Shown here: positions 17,468 to 25,888 of the stretch, in pieces
Position numbering within the stretch: position 1 is the stretch's first letter
Layout: every line of letters starts with the position of its first letter
Assembly: GCF_900142185.1 (NCBI RefSeq)
Contig: NZ_FQZZ01000007.1
Location: 142,955-206,954, forward strand
DNA from: Lutimaribacter pacificus
GTDB taxonomy: Bacteria; Pseudomonadota; Alphaproteobacteria; Rhodobacterales; Rhodobacteraceae
Direction of reading: 5' to 3'
Length of the DNA stretch: 64,000 nt
Notes under the pieces: generated by a model
Told to the model about the DNA's origin: nothing
The model's input: the letters and a program-made list of their open reading frames with translations, nothing else
Database searches by the model: none
Translations under genes and position numbers: made by a program

Positions 17468-18244
17468 TCATACGCCACGGAAAACCGGTTTTCTCTTGCT
17501 CAGAAAGGCGTCGATGCCTTCGGCGTGATCCGCGCTCTTGATGATTTGCCCCTGAATGATGGCTTCTGTTTCAAGAAAGCTCTCCAGAGACGGTTGCATC
17601 GCGGCGCGCATCAGCCGCTTGGTACCGGCCAGGGCAAAGGTTGGCCCCGCGGCCAGGTCTGTCGCATAGTCCAGGGCCGCCCGGTCGAGGGCATCATCGG
17701 GATGAACCTGGCTTGCCAATCCCAGGCTCAGGGCTTCATCCGCCGGCACCATCCGCGCTGAGAAGGCAAGGTCCGTCGCACGTTGCCGACCGATCAGATT
17801 CTGAAGGAAAAACGCCGCGCCGCCATCGGGGGCCAGCCCGATCTTGCGAAAAACCTGACCGAATCTTGCCGTCTCGGAGAGCAGGATAACGTCGCAGGCG
17901 AGCGCCATGCTCAGACCGATCCCGACCGCCGGACCGCGCACCGCGGCAACCACAGGCTTCTCGCAATTGAATATGGAAAGGATCATCTGGTGCGCCCTGT
18001 ACAAGCGCGCCCGATCACCCCAGACATCGTCCTTGCCCATGGTCGAAATATCCGCACCCGCACAAAAAGCGCGGCCCTCGGCCCGCAGTAATACGGCGCG
18101 AATCCGCGGGTCAGTTTGGATATCGCGAAACGCGTCCAGGAGTTCGACGCGCATGTCGAGGGTCAGCGCATTCAGCTTGTCGGGCCGGTTCAACGACACG
18201 ACGGCCAGACCTTCTGAGTGTTCCACAGTGATATCGCTTGTCAT
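17468..18244 (-). CDS. Enoyl-CoA hydratase/isomerase family protein (PaaG-like)
   Basis: A 258-residue crotonase-fold protein with the oxyanion-hole motif EGRAFCAGADISTMG and GPAVGIGLSMALACDVILL, then FRKIGLAPDGGAAFFL. The last motif resembles PaaG-type isomerases rather than classical hydratases, since the two hydratase glutamates are replaced. The ATG at 18244 is selected for the GGGAGGGG tract upstream; starting further upstream would run into the preceding dehydrogenase. A double-bond isomerase role is a reasonable guess. Confidence 0.87.
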   Translation of the reverse strand: MTSDITVEHSEGLAVVSLNRPDKLNALTLDMRVELLDAFRDIQTDPRIRAVLLRAEGRAFCAGADISTMGKDDVWGDRARLYRAHQMILSIFNCEKPVVAAVRGPAVGIGLSMALACDVILLSETARFGQVFRKIGLAPDGGAAFFLQNLIGRQRATDLAFSARMVPADEALSLGLASQVHPDDALDRAALDYATDLAAGPTFALAGTKRLMRAAMQPSLESFLETEAIIQGQIIKSADHAEGIDAFLSKRKPVFRGV

Positions 18245-18272
18245 GACCACCCCTCCCTTTGGCGAAGATTCG

Positions 18273-19427
18273 TCAGTCAGTGAACAGCGCCCGAGCAATC
18301 CCGTTCTTATGTATCTGGGTCGTTCCCCCGGTGATCGTCAGCATCCGCACATCCCTCACCATCCGCTCCAACGGAAGCGAACCGAAATAGCCGTAGCCAC
18401 CGAACATCTGCATGGCGTCATGGGTGACGCGCTGTGCCATTTCGGTGGCCTGAACCTTGGCGATCGAAGACAATGTTGGATCGGGCTGGCCGCGGTCGAT
18501 CAGCGACAGCGCCGTATAACACAACGACCGCGCGGCCTCGATCTGCACCTTCATGTCCGACATCATCCATTGCAGCCCCTGCATCTCGGACAGCGCCTTG
18601 CCGAATTGCCGGCGGGTCTTCATGTAGTCGCGTGCAAGGTCGAACGCCCCCTCGGCGACACCAAGCGCCAGTATCCCCATGCCGACGCGCGTGGCGTTAT
18701 AGACACCCAGCGGGCGGACAAAGCCGCTGGAGTTGCCGGCCAGCCCTTCGGTCACGACGTTTTCGGACGGCACCCGCACATCGTCGAAATGGATCTCGCA
18801 TTCGTTGCAGCCGCGCGCGCCCATCTTCTGTTCAAGAATATGGACCGAAACGCCGGGGCTTTTGCGGTGCACCAAAACGGTTCCGATGCCTCGCGCGCCT
18901 TTGCTTTCGCAGAACCGAGCATAGACCAGAAGGTAATCGGCCCTGTCGCCGAAAGTGGTAAAGATCTTGCCGCCGTTCAGCACAAACCCGTCCCCGTCCG
19001 GGCGCAGCGATGTCGTCACCGCGGTGGCGTCCGACCCGGCCTCGGGCTCGGACCAGGAGATCGCGCATTCGATCTCGCCCGCGGCGAAGCGGGGCAGGAA
19101 AGCCTGCTTCAACGCCTCGCTGCCGCAGGTGGCGATGATCCGGGGCGAGACGTTCTGATCGTGAACGATCAGCGCGGTATTGAAATCCACCTTGGCCAGT
19201 TCTTCGATCACGAGATAGCAATCCACCAGCGGCGTACCGCCACCGCCGTATTCTTCGGGAATGGTCATGCCCAGATAGCCAAGCGCGCCCAGGCGATGGT
19301 GGTTTTCCTCGGGGTAGATGCCGTCGCGGTCCCAGCGTGCGGCGCGGTCCCGGAATTCCCCGAGCGCCAGTTTGCGCGCGGCATCCTTGGGAGCGACCTG
19401 TTCTGTCGTTAGCAACGAGGGATGCAT
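18273..19427 (-). CDS. Acyl-CoA dehydrogenase
   Basis: A 384-residue acyl-CoA dehydrogenase. It has TIPEEYGGGGTPLVDCYLV near residues 57-75, the FAD motif SWSEPEAGSDATAVTTSL at about 139-156, NGGKIFTTFGDRADYLLVYAR, RRQFGKALSEMQGLQWMMSD, and the C-terminal GGYGYFGSLPLERMVRD and GGTTQIHKNGIARAL. Both FAD-binding regions are intact, so it can form a self-sufficient homotetramer. It lies five bases after another acyl-CoA dehydrogenase gene in the ech-caiB-acd-acd-ech-dctQMP operon. Confidence 0.92.
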   Translation of the reverse strand: MHPSLLTTEQVAPKDAARKLALGEFRDRAARWDRDGIYPEENHHRLGALGYLGMTIPEEYGGGGTPLVDCYLVIEELAKVDFNTALIVHDQNVSPRIIATCGSEALKQAFLPRFAAGEIECAISWSEPEAGSDATAVTTSLRPDGDGFVLNGGKIFTTFGDRADYLLVYARFCESKGARGIGTVLVHRKSPGVSVHILEQKMGARGCNECEIHFDDVRVPSENVVTEGLAGNSSGFVRPLGVYNATRVGMGILALGVAEGAFDLARDYMKTRRQFGKALSEMQGLQWMMSDMKVQIEAARSLCYTALSLIDRGQPDPTLSSIAKVQATEMAQRVTHDAMQMFGGYGYFGSLPLERMVRDVRMLTITGGTTQIHKNGIARALFTD

Positions 19428-19432
19428 CCGCC

Positions 19433-20608
19433 CTACCCCCGCCGCTGGTCGAAGCTGTGGCCGTAGACCATGGCGGCGATCGTATTGCGCAGGATTTCGA
19501 CGGTGCCACCGCCAAGCGCGAAGCCGCGCGCGTCACGCACCATACGTTCCAGCGGGTATTCGCGCGTGTAACCATTGTGACCGTGGATCTGCAGCGCTTC
19601 GTTCGTGACCCTCTGCGCCATTTCGTTGGCGTAAAGCTTGGCCATGGTCGCATCCATCGGATCGGGAAAGCCGTTCGGCGCGGGGTTGGTCGCGGCCCGA
19701 TAGACCATCAGACGCGCAGCATGGATCTGTGTGGCCATGTCGGCGATTTTCCATTGCAGGCCCTGGAATTCCTTGATCGGGCGCCCGAACTGATGGCGAA
19801 TCTCGGAATACGACTTTGCAGCATCGAAAGCGCCCTGCGCCAGCCCCACGCACATCGCTGCGTTGCCCACCCGCTCGGGTCCGAAACTGCTCATCAACAG
19901 CGCGAAGGAGCGCGAGCTTTCCGGGTCCCCTTCGACCAGCACATCCTCGGGACCGGCCTTGTAGTTTTCAAGGATAATCTCGGCCTCGGTCAGCCCCCGG
20001 CCACCCATCTTCAGCGATATGTGGCCGATCCGCGCGCCCGGCTTCTTCAGATCGACGACAAAGGCACCAATCCCCTTCGCCCCGCTGGCCTTGCCGAAAC
20101 GGCAGAAGACCAGCGCATAATCGGCCACATGGGCGCCCGTGGACCAGCATTTGTTGCCATTCAGCACCCATCCGTCGCCGTCCCTTGTGGCCGTGGTGCG
20201 CAGGTCTGTCACCGCCGACCCCGCCTCTGGCTCGCTGATGGCGATTGCGATGAATTTCTTGCCGGCCGCCATGTCTGGCAGGAACCGCTTTTTCTGCTCG
20301 TCGCTGCCCAGAACGCTGATTGCCCGGGATGGGCCGTTCAGGTAGAGTTGCGAGACCAGCGCCGTGTTGAAACAGACCCGCGCCATTTCTTCCAGAAACA
20401 CCGTGCCCTGGATCACTGGCGCGCCGGAGCCGCCGTATTCTTCAGGGATGAACATTCCCAGATAGCCAAGTTCGGCCAGCTTGTCGCGGTTCGCGGCTGG
20501 AAACTCTTCGGCTTCGTCCCAATGGGCGGCCCTGGGAGCAAACTCGCGCTCAGCCAGCTTGCGTGCCTCGTTGCGAAAATCCTCCAATTCCGGATCGAGC
20601 TTGAACAT
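19433..20608 (-). CDS. Acyl-CoA dehydrogenase
   Basis: A 391-residue full-length acyl-CoA dehydrogenase with MFIPEEYGGSGAPVIQG, the FAD motif AISEPEAGSAVTDLRTTA at about 138-155, NGNKCWSTGAHVADYALVFCR, RHQFGRPIKEFQGLQWKIADM, and GGGTVEILRNTIAAMVYG at the end. SSFGPERVG holds a Glu near the LCAD-type base position. It is a close relative of the downstream dehydrogenase. The two probably act on successive or stereochemically different acyl-CoAs produced by the adjacent CoA-transferase. Confidence 0.92.
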   Translation of the reverse strand: MFKLDPELEDFRNEARKLAEREFAPRAAHWDEAEEFPAANRDKLAELGYLGMFIPEEYGGSGAPVIQGTVFLEEMARVCFNTALVSQLYLNGPSRAISVLGSDEQKKRFLPDMAAGKKFIAIAISEPEAGSAVTDLRTTATRDGDGWVLNGNKCWSTGAHVADYALVFCRFGKASGAKGIGAFVVDLKKPGARIGHISLKMGGRGLTEAEIILENYKAGPEDVLVEGDPESSRSFALLMSSFGPERVGNAAMCVGLAQGAFDAAKSYSEIRHQFGRPIKEFQGLQWKIADMATQIHAARLMVYRAATNPAPNGFPDPMDATMAKLYANEMAQRVTNEALQIHGHNGYTREYPLERMVRDARGFALGGGTVEILRNTIAAMVYGHSFDQRRG

Positions 20609-20609
20609 G

Positions 20610-21800
20610 TCAGTAGGTGTCCTTTGATTGAGCAGAGGGCAGGTCCTGTTCCAGCGCGGCCAGGATGCGCGCCGTATCGGCGCCTACGGTTGGTGCGGGG
20701 ATAGGGGCGACCTGTGGGTGAGCCGCGAAACGCATCGGCAGCCCTGGAACAGGGACCGTGCCCAGGTCTGGATGCGGAAGGTCATGGATCATGCCGCGGG
20801 CGCGCATGTCATCGTCCGACACCACCTCAGCGAGCGTGCGCACCGGGGCGCCCGGCACATGTGCGCTGCTCAGGGCCGCGAAAATCTCGGCGCGGGTCTG
20901 ACTTGAGGTCCACGCCGTCACCCAGCCATCGACTTGGGCACGCCGCGCGCAGCGCGCGGGTCCCGCGGCCAGTTCGGGATCTTCGGCCAGATCAGGGCGA
21001 CCCATGGCCCGGGTCAGCTGCTGCCAGTGGCGATCATTCAGGCACATGATGGCCACCTGCCCGTCGCGCGCCGGAAACAGGTCGTAGGGTGCGACCTTGA
21101 GCACGGCCTGACTGTTGCCGGCCCGGTCGGCGAACCCGTCAGGCGCCAGCAGATAGCTTGCGATATTCGACGCCAGCGCGTGGTGCGTGACGTCCTGCAT
21201 CGCGATCTGGACAAAGTCCCCGCGCCCTGTCGCGCCGCGCGCATGCAACGCCGCCATAATGCCACCAAAAAGGTGGATACCGCCCAGAAAATCGGTGATC
21301 GCTGCGCCGCATTTCACCGGCGGACCATCGGGAAACCCGGTCACCGACATCAGCCCGGTCAGGGCCTGAATAGGAAAATCCATCGCCGGCGCATCGCGAT
21401 AGACGGAATCGGCCGCGTAACCCTTTCCTGACCCCATGACCAGGCGCGGATTGCGGGCACAGAGTGTTTCCCACCCCAGCCCCAGTTTCTCCATCGTACC
21501 GGGACGGAAATTCTCGATTAGAACATCGGCCGAATCTGCCAGCGCCAGCAGGGCGCTGCGCCCGCCCTCGGACCCCAGATCAAGCGTCACGCTCTGTTTG
21601 CTGGAATTGAGCATCATCGCTGCGGGGTTCTCGCGCCCGCCCGCGATGCCGCGGATACTGTCGCCGCCGGGCGGCTCGACCTTGATGACCTCGGCCCCCA
21701 TGAGCGCGAACATCAGACCGCAATAGGGCCCAAGGTAGACCTGCCCGAGGTCGATCACCCGAAGACCGGCCAGCGGGCCACAATCGGGCGCCGCGTTCAT
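20610..21800 (-). CDS. CaiB/BaiF class III CoA-transferase
   Basis: A 396-residue class III CoA-transferase/racemase. It contains PLAGLRVIDLGQVYLGPYCG at the N-terminus, LMGAEVIKVEPPGGDSIRG, NSSKQSVTLDLGS and NFRPGTMEKLGLG. The conserved Asp that forms the acyl-anhydride intermediate is in CGAAITDFLGG (about residue 175). Such enzymes move CoA between carboxylates or racemise 2-methylacyl-CoA. The start at 21800 overlaps the upstream crotonase stop (ATGA) and replaces a much longer open frame that would run through that gene. Confidence 0.92.
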   Translation of the reverse strand: MNAAPDCGPLAGLRVIDLGQVYLGPYCGLMFALMGAEVIKVEPPGGDSIRGIAGGRENPAAMMLNSSKQSVTLDLGSEGGRSALLALADSADVLIENFRPGTMEKLGLGWETLCARNPRLVMGSGKGYAADSVYRDAPAMDFPIQALTGLMSVTGFPDGPPVKCGAAITDFLGGIHLFGGIMAALHARGATGRGDFVQIAMQDVTHHALASNIASYLLAPDGFADRAGNSQAVLKVAPYDLFPARDGQVAIMCLNDRHWQQLTRAMGRPDLAEDPELAAGPARCARRAQVDGWVTAWTSSQTRAEIFAALSSAHVPGAPVRTLAEVVSDDDMRARGMIHDLPHPDLGTVPVPGLPMRFAAHPQVAPIPAPTVGADTARILAALEQDLPSAQSKDTY

Positions 21801-22567
21801 GATCCGACAAAGCCCGGCGGGCGCTTTTCCTTGAAAGAGGCGACCGCCTCGCGGTGATCTGCGGTCTGCATGATATGGGCTTCGGCGGTTGCCTCGATCT
21901 CGAGATAGGTCGCGAAATCGCAATCCATGCCACGGTTCAGCATCGACTTGCCCAGCCCAAAGGCTCGGGTCGGCCCTTCGGCCAGACGCACGGCCAGCGC
22001 ATCGGCCTCTGCGTCGAGCGCGTCTTCTTCGTGGATTGCGTGGACGATCCCAAGGTCGTGCGCCTCTTGGGCATCGATCACCTGGGCCGTCAGGAACATC
22101 GCCTTCGCCCGCTGCGTCCCGACCGTCCGCGCCAGCAAGTAAAGCCCGCCACCGTCGGGCACGATCGCCACGCGCGCATAGGCCTGGCAAAAGCGGGCCG
22201 AGGGCGCGGCCAGGATCACGTCAGCCAGAAGCGCAATGTTGAACCCCACGCCAAAGGCCGGCCCGGCAACCGCCGCGACGACCGGCTTTTCAAGATCATA
22301 TAGCATCCGGGTTACGCGGTGCTGTTGTTTCATGCGGTCCCGCATGGCCACAGGCGAAGAACCGGCGAAGGTGCTGATATCGCCTCCGGCGCAAAACGCG
22401 CCCCCGGCACCCGTGATCAACAGCGCGCGCACGCGGTCATCGTCGCGCACCTGGGTGACGATGCGTTCCATCTCTTTGCGTGCGTCTTGATCAAGGGCAT
22501 TCTTCTTCTCGGGAAAATCGAAAGTCATCCGACCAACGCTTTCCGAGCGGCTGTAGAGCAATGGCAC
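21797..22567 (-). CDS. Enoyl-CoA hydratase/isomerase family protein
   Basis: A 256-residue crotonase-fold protein beginning at a GTG preceded by an excellent GGGAGGAGG ribosome binding site. Motifs are GAGGAFCAGGDISTFAG (oxyanion hole), GPAFGVGFNIALLADVILAA and ARVAIVPDGGGLYLLARTVG, followed by a C-terminal helix ending in KEKRPPGFVG. The usual hydratase glutamates are not obvious; the pattern is closer to PaaG-like isomerases. It is the first gene of the leftward eight-gene operon, divergent from the nitronate monooxygenase gene. Confidence 0.88.
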   Translation of the reverse strand: MPLLYSRSESVGRMTFDFPEKKNALDQDARKEMERIVTQVRDDDRVRALLITGAGGAFCAGGDISTFAGSSPVAMRDRMKQQHRVTRMLYDLEKPVVAAVAGPAFGVGFNIALLADVILAAPSARFCQAYARVAIVPDGGGLYLLARTVGTQRAKAMFLTAQVIDAQEAHDLGIVHAIHEEDALDAEADALAVRLAEGPTRAFGLGKSMLNRGMDCDFATYLEIEATAEAHIMQTADHREAVASFKEKRPPGFVGS

Positions 22568-22790
22568 CGCTTCCTCCTCCCAGGAATGGGCTAGCATGGA
22601 ACACGATAGGAGTGGCATTGAGCGACGGGCAATAGTCCGGTGCGGAAAATCAGACATGTGTAAAATTCACCCGTTCTGTGTATTTCCTTGCGGTCTGCTG
22701 GCACGTTTTTTCGGCTTCCCTTCCCATGCGCGCCCGTCACGGCTACGGGCCTCGGCACCCCCTGTTGAAACAGCAAAGAAGAAATAGACA

Positions 22791-23756
22791 ATGTACTCCG
22801 ACACCCCTCTCGGCCGCTTGCGCCTGCCTGTGATCTGCTCGCCCATGTTCCTGGTGTCCGGGCCGGATCTTGTCGTCGCCCAGTGCAAAGCCGGCGTCAT
22901 CGGCAGCTTTCCGGCGCTGAACGCACGCGAGTCCGAAGGTGAACCGCCGCTGCTTGAAGCCTGGCTCAAGCGCATCACTGAAGAGCTTGACGCGCACAAT
23001 CAGGCCAATCCCGATCGGCCCGCCGCGCCATTCGCGGTCAACCAGATCGTCCATCGATCGAATGATCGGATTGAGCGGGACGTCGAAATATGTGCGCGCT
23101 GGAAAGTGCCTGTCTGGATCACATCAATGGGCGCACGGGAAGACGTCAACCAGGCGGCACATGAGTGCGGCGGCACTGTACTGCACGATGTAATCAACAA
23201 CAAATACGCCAGGAAAGCGATCGACAAGGGCGCCGACGGCCTGATCGCGGTCTGCGCCGGCGCTGGCGGCCACGCCGGGGCCTTGTCACCCTTTGCGCTG
23301 GTTCAGGAAATCCGGGAATGGTTCGATGGTCCGCTTGCCCTGTCCGGGTCCATCGCGACCGGGCGCTCAATTCTGGCGGCGCAGGCCATGGGTGCGGATT
23401 TTGGGTATATCGGATCCCCCTTCATTGCCATGACCGAGGCGGTCGCGTCGGAGGAGTACAAGCAAATGATCGTCGAAGGCGGGGCCGATGATATTGTCTA
23501 TACCGACTATTTCAGCGGCGTGCATGCCAACTATCTGAAACCGTCGGTGCGGGCGGTCGGTCTCGATCCGGACAACCTGGCCGGGATCGGCAACAAACTC
23601 GATCTGGCCACCGGCGACATTCGCCCCAAGGCCTGGCGTGACATCTGGGGCAGCGGTCAGGGGATCGGAGCGGTGAAAGAGGTGATGACCACGGCGGACT
23701 ACGTCGACCGTCTCGACCGGGAATACCAGGTCGCCAAAGATGCGCTCTGTTCCTGA
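22791..23756 (+). CDS. Nitronate monooxygenase family protein
   Basis: A 321-residue FMN-dependent TIM-barrel protein of the nitronate monooxygenase/2-nitropropane dioxygenase family. It contains PVICSPMFLVSGPDLV near the N-terminus, the family hallmark CAGAGGHAGALSPFALVQEI at about 157-176 (the His is the usual catalytic base) and SGSIATGRSILAAQAMGADFGYIG for FMN phosphate binding. In catabolic clusters for acyl-CoAs such proteins often act as flavin-dependent reductases or dehydrogenases rather than on nitronates. It is transcribed alone and ends in a strong hairpin. Confidence 0.9.
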   Translation: MYSDTPLGRLRLPVICSPMFLVSGPDLVVAQCKAGVIGSFPALNARESEGEPPLLEAWLKRITEELDAHNQANPDRPAAPFAVNQIVHRSNDRIERDVEICARWKVPVWITSMGAREDVNQAAHECGGTVLHDVINNKYARKAIDKGADGLIAVCAGAGGHAGALSPFALVQEIREWFDGPLALSGSIATGRSILAAQAMGADFGYIGSPFIAMTEAVASEEYKQMIVEGGADDIVYTDYFSGVHANYLKPSVRAVGLDPDNLAGIGNKLDLATGDIRPKAWRDIWGSGQGIGAVKEVMTTADYVDRLDREYQVAKDALCS

Positions 23757-23763
23757 CGAAAGA

Positions 23764-23787
23764 GGGCGGCCGGTTGCCCGGCCGCCC
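23764..23787. terminator. Strong hairpin between convergent genes
   Basis: A perfect 10-bp GC-rich stem GGGCGGCCGG / CCGGCCGCCC with a TTGC loop, between the nitronate monooxygenase gene and the convergent ligase-like gene. It probably terminates transcription from both sides. No long U-tract is present. Confidence 0.7.
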
Positions 23788-23827
23788 ATCTGTTTCTGCG
23801 GTTGTCGCGAATGATCGAGACCCGATC

Positions 23828-25024
23828 TTAGCGGTCCTTTTGGTTGACGATCAGTTCTGCATTTTCGGGTAGTTCCGAAACAATGTTCACTTCGTCGACA
23901 CGAATTCGTGTATGCAGTTTGAAGTTTTTGGCGGCGGCTGCTTCCGCAGCAGAAGCGTCGGCACCGTCTTCCAGCACAAGCGAGAGGCGGATCATGTCGC
24001 GATCGTTCTCGCGCGTTACCACGGCCTGCGCGGCCTTTGCGCCCGGCGTGCCGATGACAACTTCTTCAACCACGCGCGGATAAACGAAAATCTCGCGCAC
24101 TTTGACCGCTGCCCCGACCCGTCCCTGCAATGCTGAAATCCGGCTGACGGTGCCATCCGCGTTGCTTTCCAGGGCAAAGGCGCTGTCGCCGGTGCCGAAC
24201 CGGATCATCGGCCAGGTGGCATCGCGCGCGGTCACGACAACCTCGCCCGGTTCGCCATGGGCGACCTGTTCGCCGCTGACCGGATCGCAGATCTGCACCA
24301 CGCGGTCGGGATGAACCAGATAGCCTTCGCCGCCATCCTCATAGGCGACAAGGCCTAGATCGGCGGTGGCATAGGCGGCCCAGGTGGACACGCCGTATTC
24401 GGCCTCGATCCGGCGGCGCTTGGCCATCCAGTCGCCCATCTCACCGCCGAGGAAGGCTGTCTTCACCTTCCATGCGTCGCGGCCATAGGTTTCGATCACC
24501 TTGTCCGCCAGCGTCAGGAAAAACGCGGTCGAGGCGCAGATCGAAGTCACGCCGGTTTCGACGATGATCTGCGCCTGAAGCTCGGTATTGCCCACGCCGC
24601 CGGGAATCACCGTGGCACCTGCGGCCTGTGCCGCTTCGTCGAACAGCAAGCCTGCGGGCACAAGATGATACATCCAGGTGTTCAGGATGATATCCCCCGG
24701 CCCCACGCCTGCCGCCTTGAAAAGCAGGTCCAGGCCATGACCTCCCTCGCCCGAAAGGGCCGGCTCGAAAATTGGGCCAGGGGACACGTAGATCCGTCCA
24801 ATATCCTTCAGATCCGAGGCAAGGAATCCGCCGAAAGGCGGGTTCTCGCGCTGGATCTTCAGAAGCTCTTCTTTTTTCATCACTGGAAGTCGCGAGAGGT
24901 CCGCCACCGATGTGACGGCTGCCGGATCGAATCCGGCAGCCGTAAATCGCGATTTCAGGCCAGGAGCTTTTTCGGCCGCAGCGGCATAGGCTTGCGCTAT
25001 ATCTTTGTAGATATCATCAGACAT
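23828..25024 (-). CDS. Phenylacetate-CoA ligase-like (PaaK family) protein with degenerate P-loop
   Basis: A 398-residue protein of the PaaK-like adenylate-forming family. Visible features are LSRLPVMKKEELLKIQ near the N-terminus, AFLGGEMGDWMAKRRRIEAEYG, YATADLGLVAYE at the A5 position, GEPGEVVVTARD and the A7-like RFGTGDSAF, then a mini C-terminal domain. The phosphate-binding loop that normally reads SSGTTGxP is replaced by SPGPIFEPALSGE, so ordinary ATP-dependent acyl-CoA ligation is uncertain. The ATG at 25024 is preferred, with AGGAGG at the right distance. It is the last gene of the operon that starts with the transglutaminase-like gene. Confidence 0.82.
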   Translation of the reverse strand: MSDDIYKDIAQAYAAAAEKAPGLKSRFTAAGFDPAAVTSVADLSRLPVMKKEELLKIQRENPPFGGFLASDLKDIGRIYVSPGPIFEPALSGEGGHGLDLLFKAAGVGPGDIILNTWMYHLVPAGLLFDEAAQAAGATVIPGGVGNTELQAQIIVETGVTSICASTAFFLTLADKVIETYGRDAWKVKTAFLGGEMGDWMAKRRRIEAEYGVSTWAAYATADLGLVAYEDGGEGYLVHPDRVVQICDPVSGEQVAHGEPGEVVVTARDATWPMIRFGTGDSAFALESNADGTVSRISALQGRVGAAVKVREIFVYPRVVEEVVIGTPGAKAAQAVVTRENDRDMIRLSLVLEDGADASAAEAAAAKNFKLHTRIRVDEVNIVSELPENAELIVNQKDR

Positions 25025-25051
25025 TTCCATGCCTCCTCGTCCAATCGGGCG

Positions 25052-25861
25052 TTAAAGCGGGCAGTCCTTGCGGAAGTTTGGCGCGCGCTTCTCGCGGTGC
25101 GACAACACACCTTCCTTGACGTCCTCGCTCATAAAACCAAGCATCTCCAGCGCGGTCGACGCATCAAAGATCGGCCCGGCCTGGCGCAGCCAGTTGTTCA
25201 GCGAATACTTGGTCCAGCGGATCGCGCTTTGCGAGCCGTTGGCCAGTTCGACAGCCGTGTCCAAAGCGATCTGCTGAAGCTCGTCATCCTCGACGCACAT
25301 TGACACCAGACCGATGCGCTCGGCCTCTTCGCCCGACACCGGCTTGCAGGTCATCAGATAGTATTTCGCCTTGGCCATCGAGGTCAGCAGCGGCCAGATA
25401 ATCGCCGCGACATCGCCAGCGGCAACGCCCAGACGCGGATGACCATCGACAATCTTTGCCCGTTTCCCGGCGATCGAGATGTCGGCCAGGATGGCAACCA
25501 CAAGGCCCGCGCCTGCCGCAGGGCCATTGATCGCGGAAATGATCGGCTTGTTGCAGTTGATGATGTTGTAGACGAGATCCTTGGCTTCTTTCCACGTCTT
25601 CATGATCTCGTGCGAGTCGCCGATCATCTTCTCAATCAGGCTGAAATCGCCGCCCGCCGAAAACGCCTTGCCCGCGCCGGTCACGATGACCGCGTTGATG
25701 TCGGGGTCGCGGTCGATGTCGATCCACATGTCCGTCATCTGGGTGTGGGTTTCGGCATCGACCGAGTTGAATGTCTCGGGCCGGTCGAACGTGATGCGCA
25801 GGACGCGATCCGCCGGGTAGTCAAATTTCAGTTTGTCGTACTTTGCGTAACGCTCCGACAT
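25052..25861 (-). CDS. Enoyl-CoA hydratase/isomerase family protein
   Basis: A 269-residue crotonase-fold protein with FDRPETFNSVDAETHTQM, the oxyanion-hole segment GAGKAFSAGGDFSLIEKM, GPAAGAGLVVAILADISIAG and HPRLGVAAGDVAAIIWPLL. The two classical hydratase glutamates are not at their usual places. AGGAGG stands before the ATG. It lies between the paired dehydrogenases and the PaaK-like gene, where it would act on the 2-enoyl-CoA (or dienoyl-CoA) that they make. Confidence 0.88.
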   Translation of the reverse strand: MSERYAKYDKLKFDYPADRVLRITFDRPETFNSVDAETHTQMTDMWIDIDRDPDINAVIVTGAGKAFSAGGDFSLIEKMIGDSHEIMKTWKEAKDLVYNIINCNKPIISAINGPAAGAGLVVAILADISIAGKRAKIVDGHPRLGVAAGDVAAIIWPLLTSMAKAKYYLMTCKPVSGEEAERIGLVSMCVEDDELQQIALDTAVELANGSQSAIRWTKYSLNNWLRQAGPIFDASTALEMLGFMSEDVKEGVLSHREKRAPNFRKDCPL

Positions 25862-25888
25862 AGGTCTTTTCCTCCTCAGGGTATGGGT

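Noticed and set aside
15414..19412. Several long plus-strand frames opposite the dct/acd operon
   Set aside because: Antisense shadows with Arg/Gly/His-rich nonsense proteins; the minus-strand genes have clear motifs and ribosome binding sites.
20610..22190. 526-codon version of the CoA-transferase
   Set aside because: The first about 130 codons run through the upstream crotonase gene in a different frame. The CoA-transferase domain begins exactly at the ATGA overlap at 21800.
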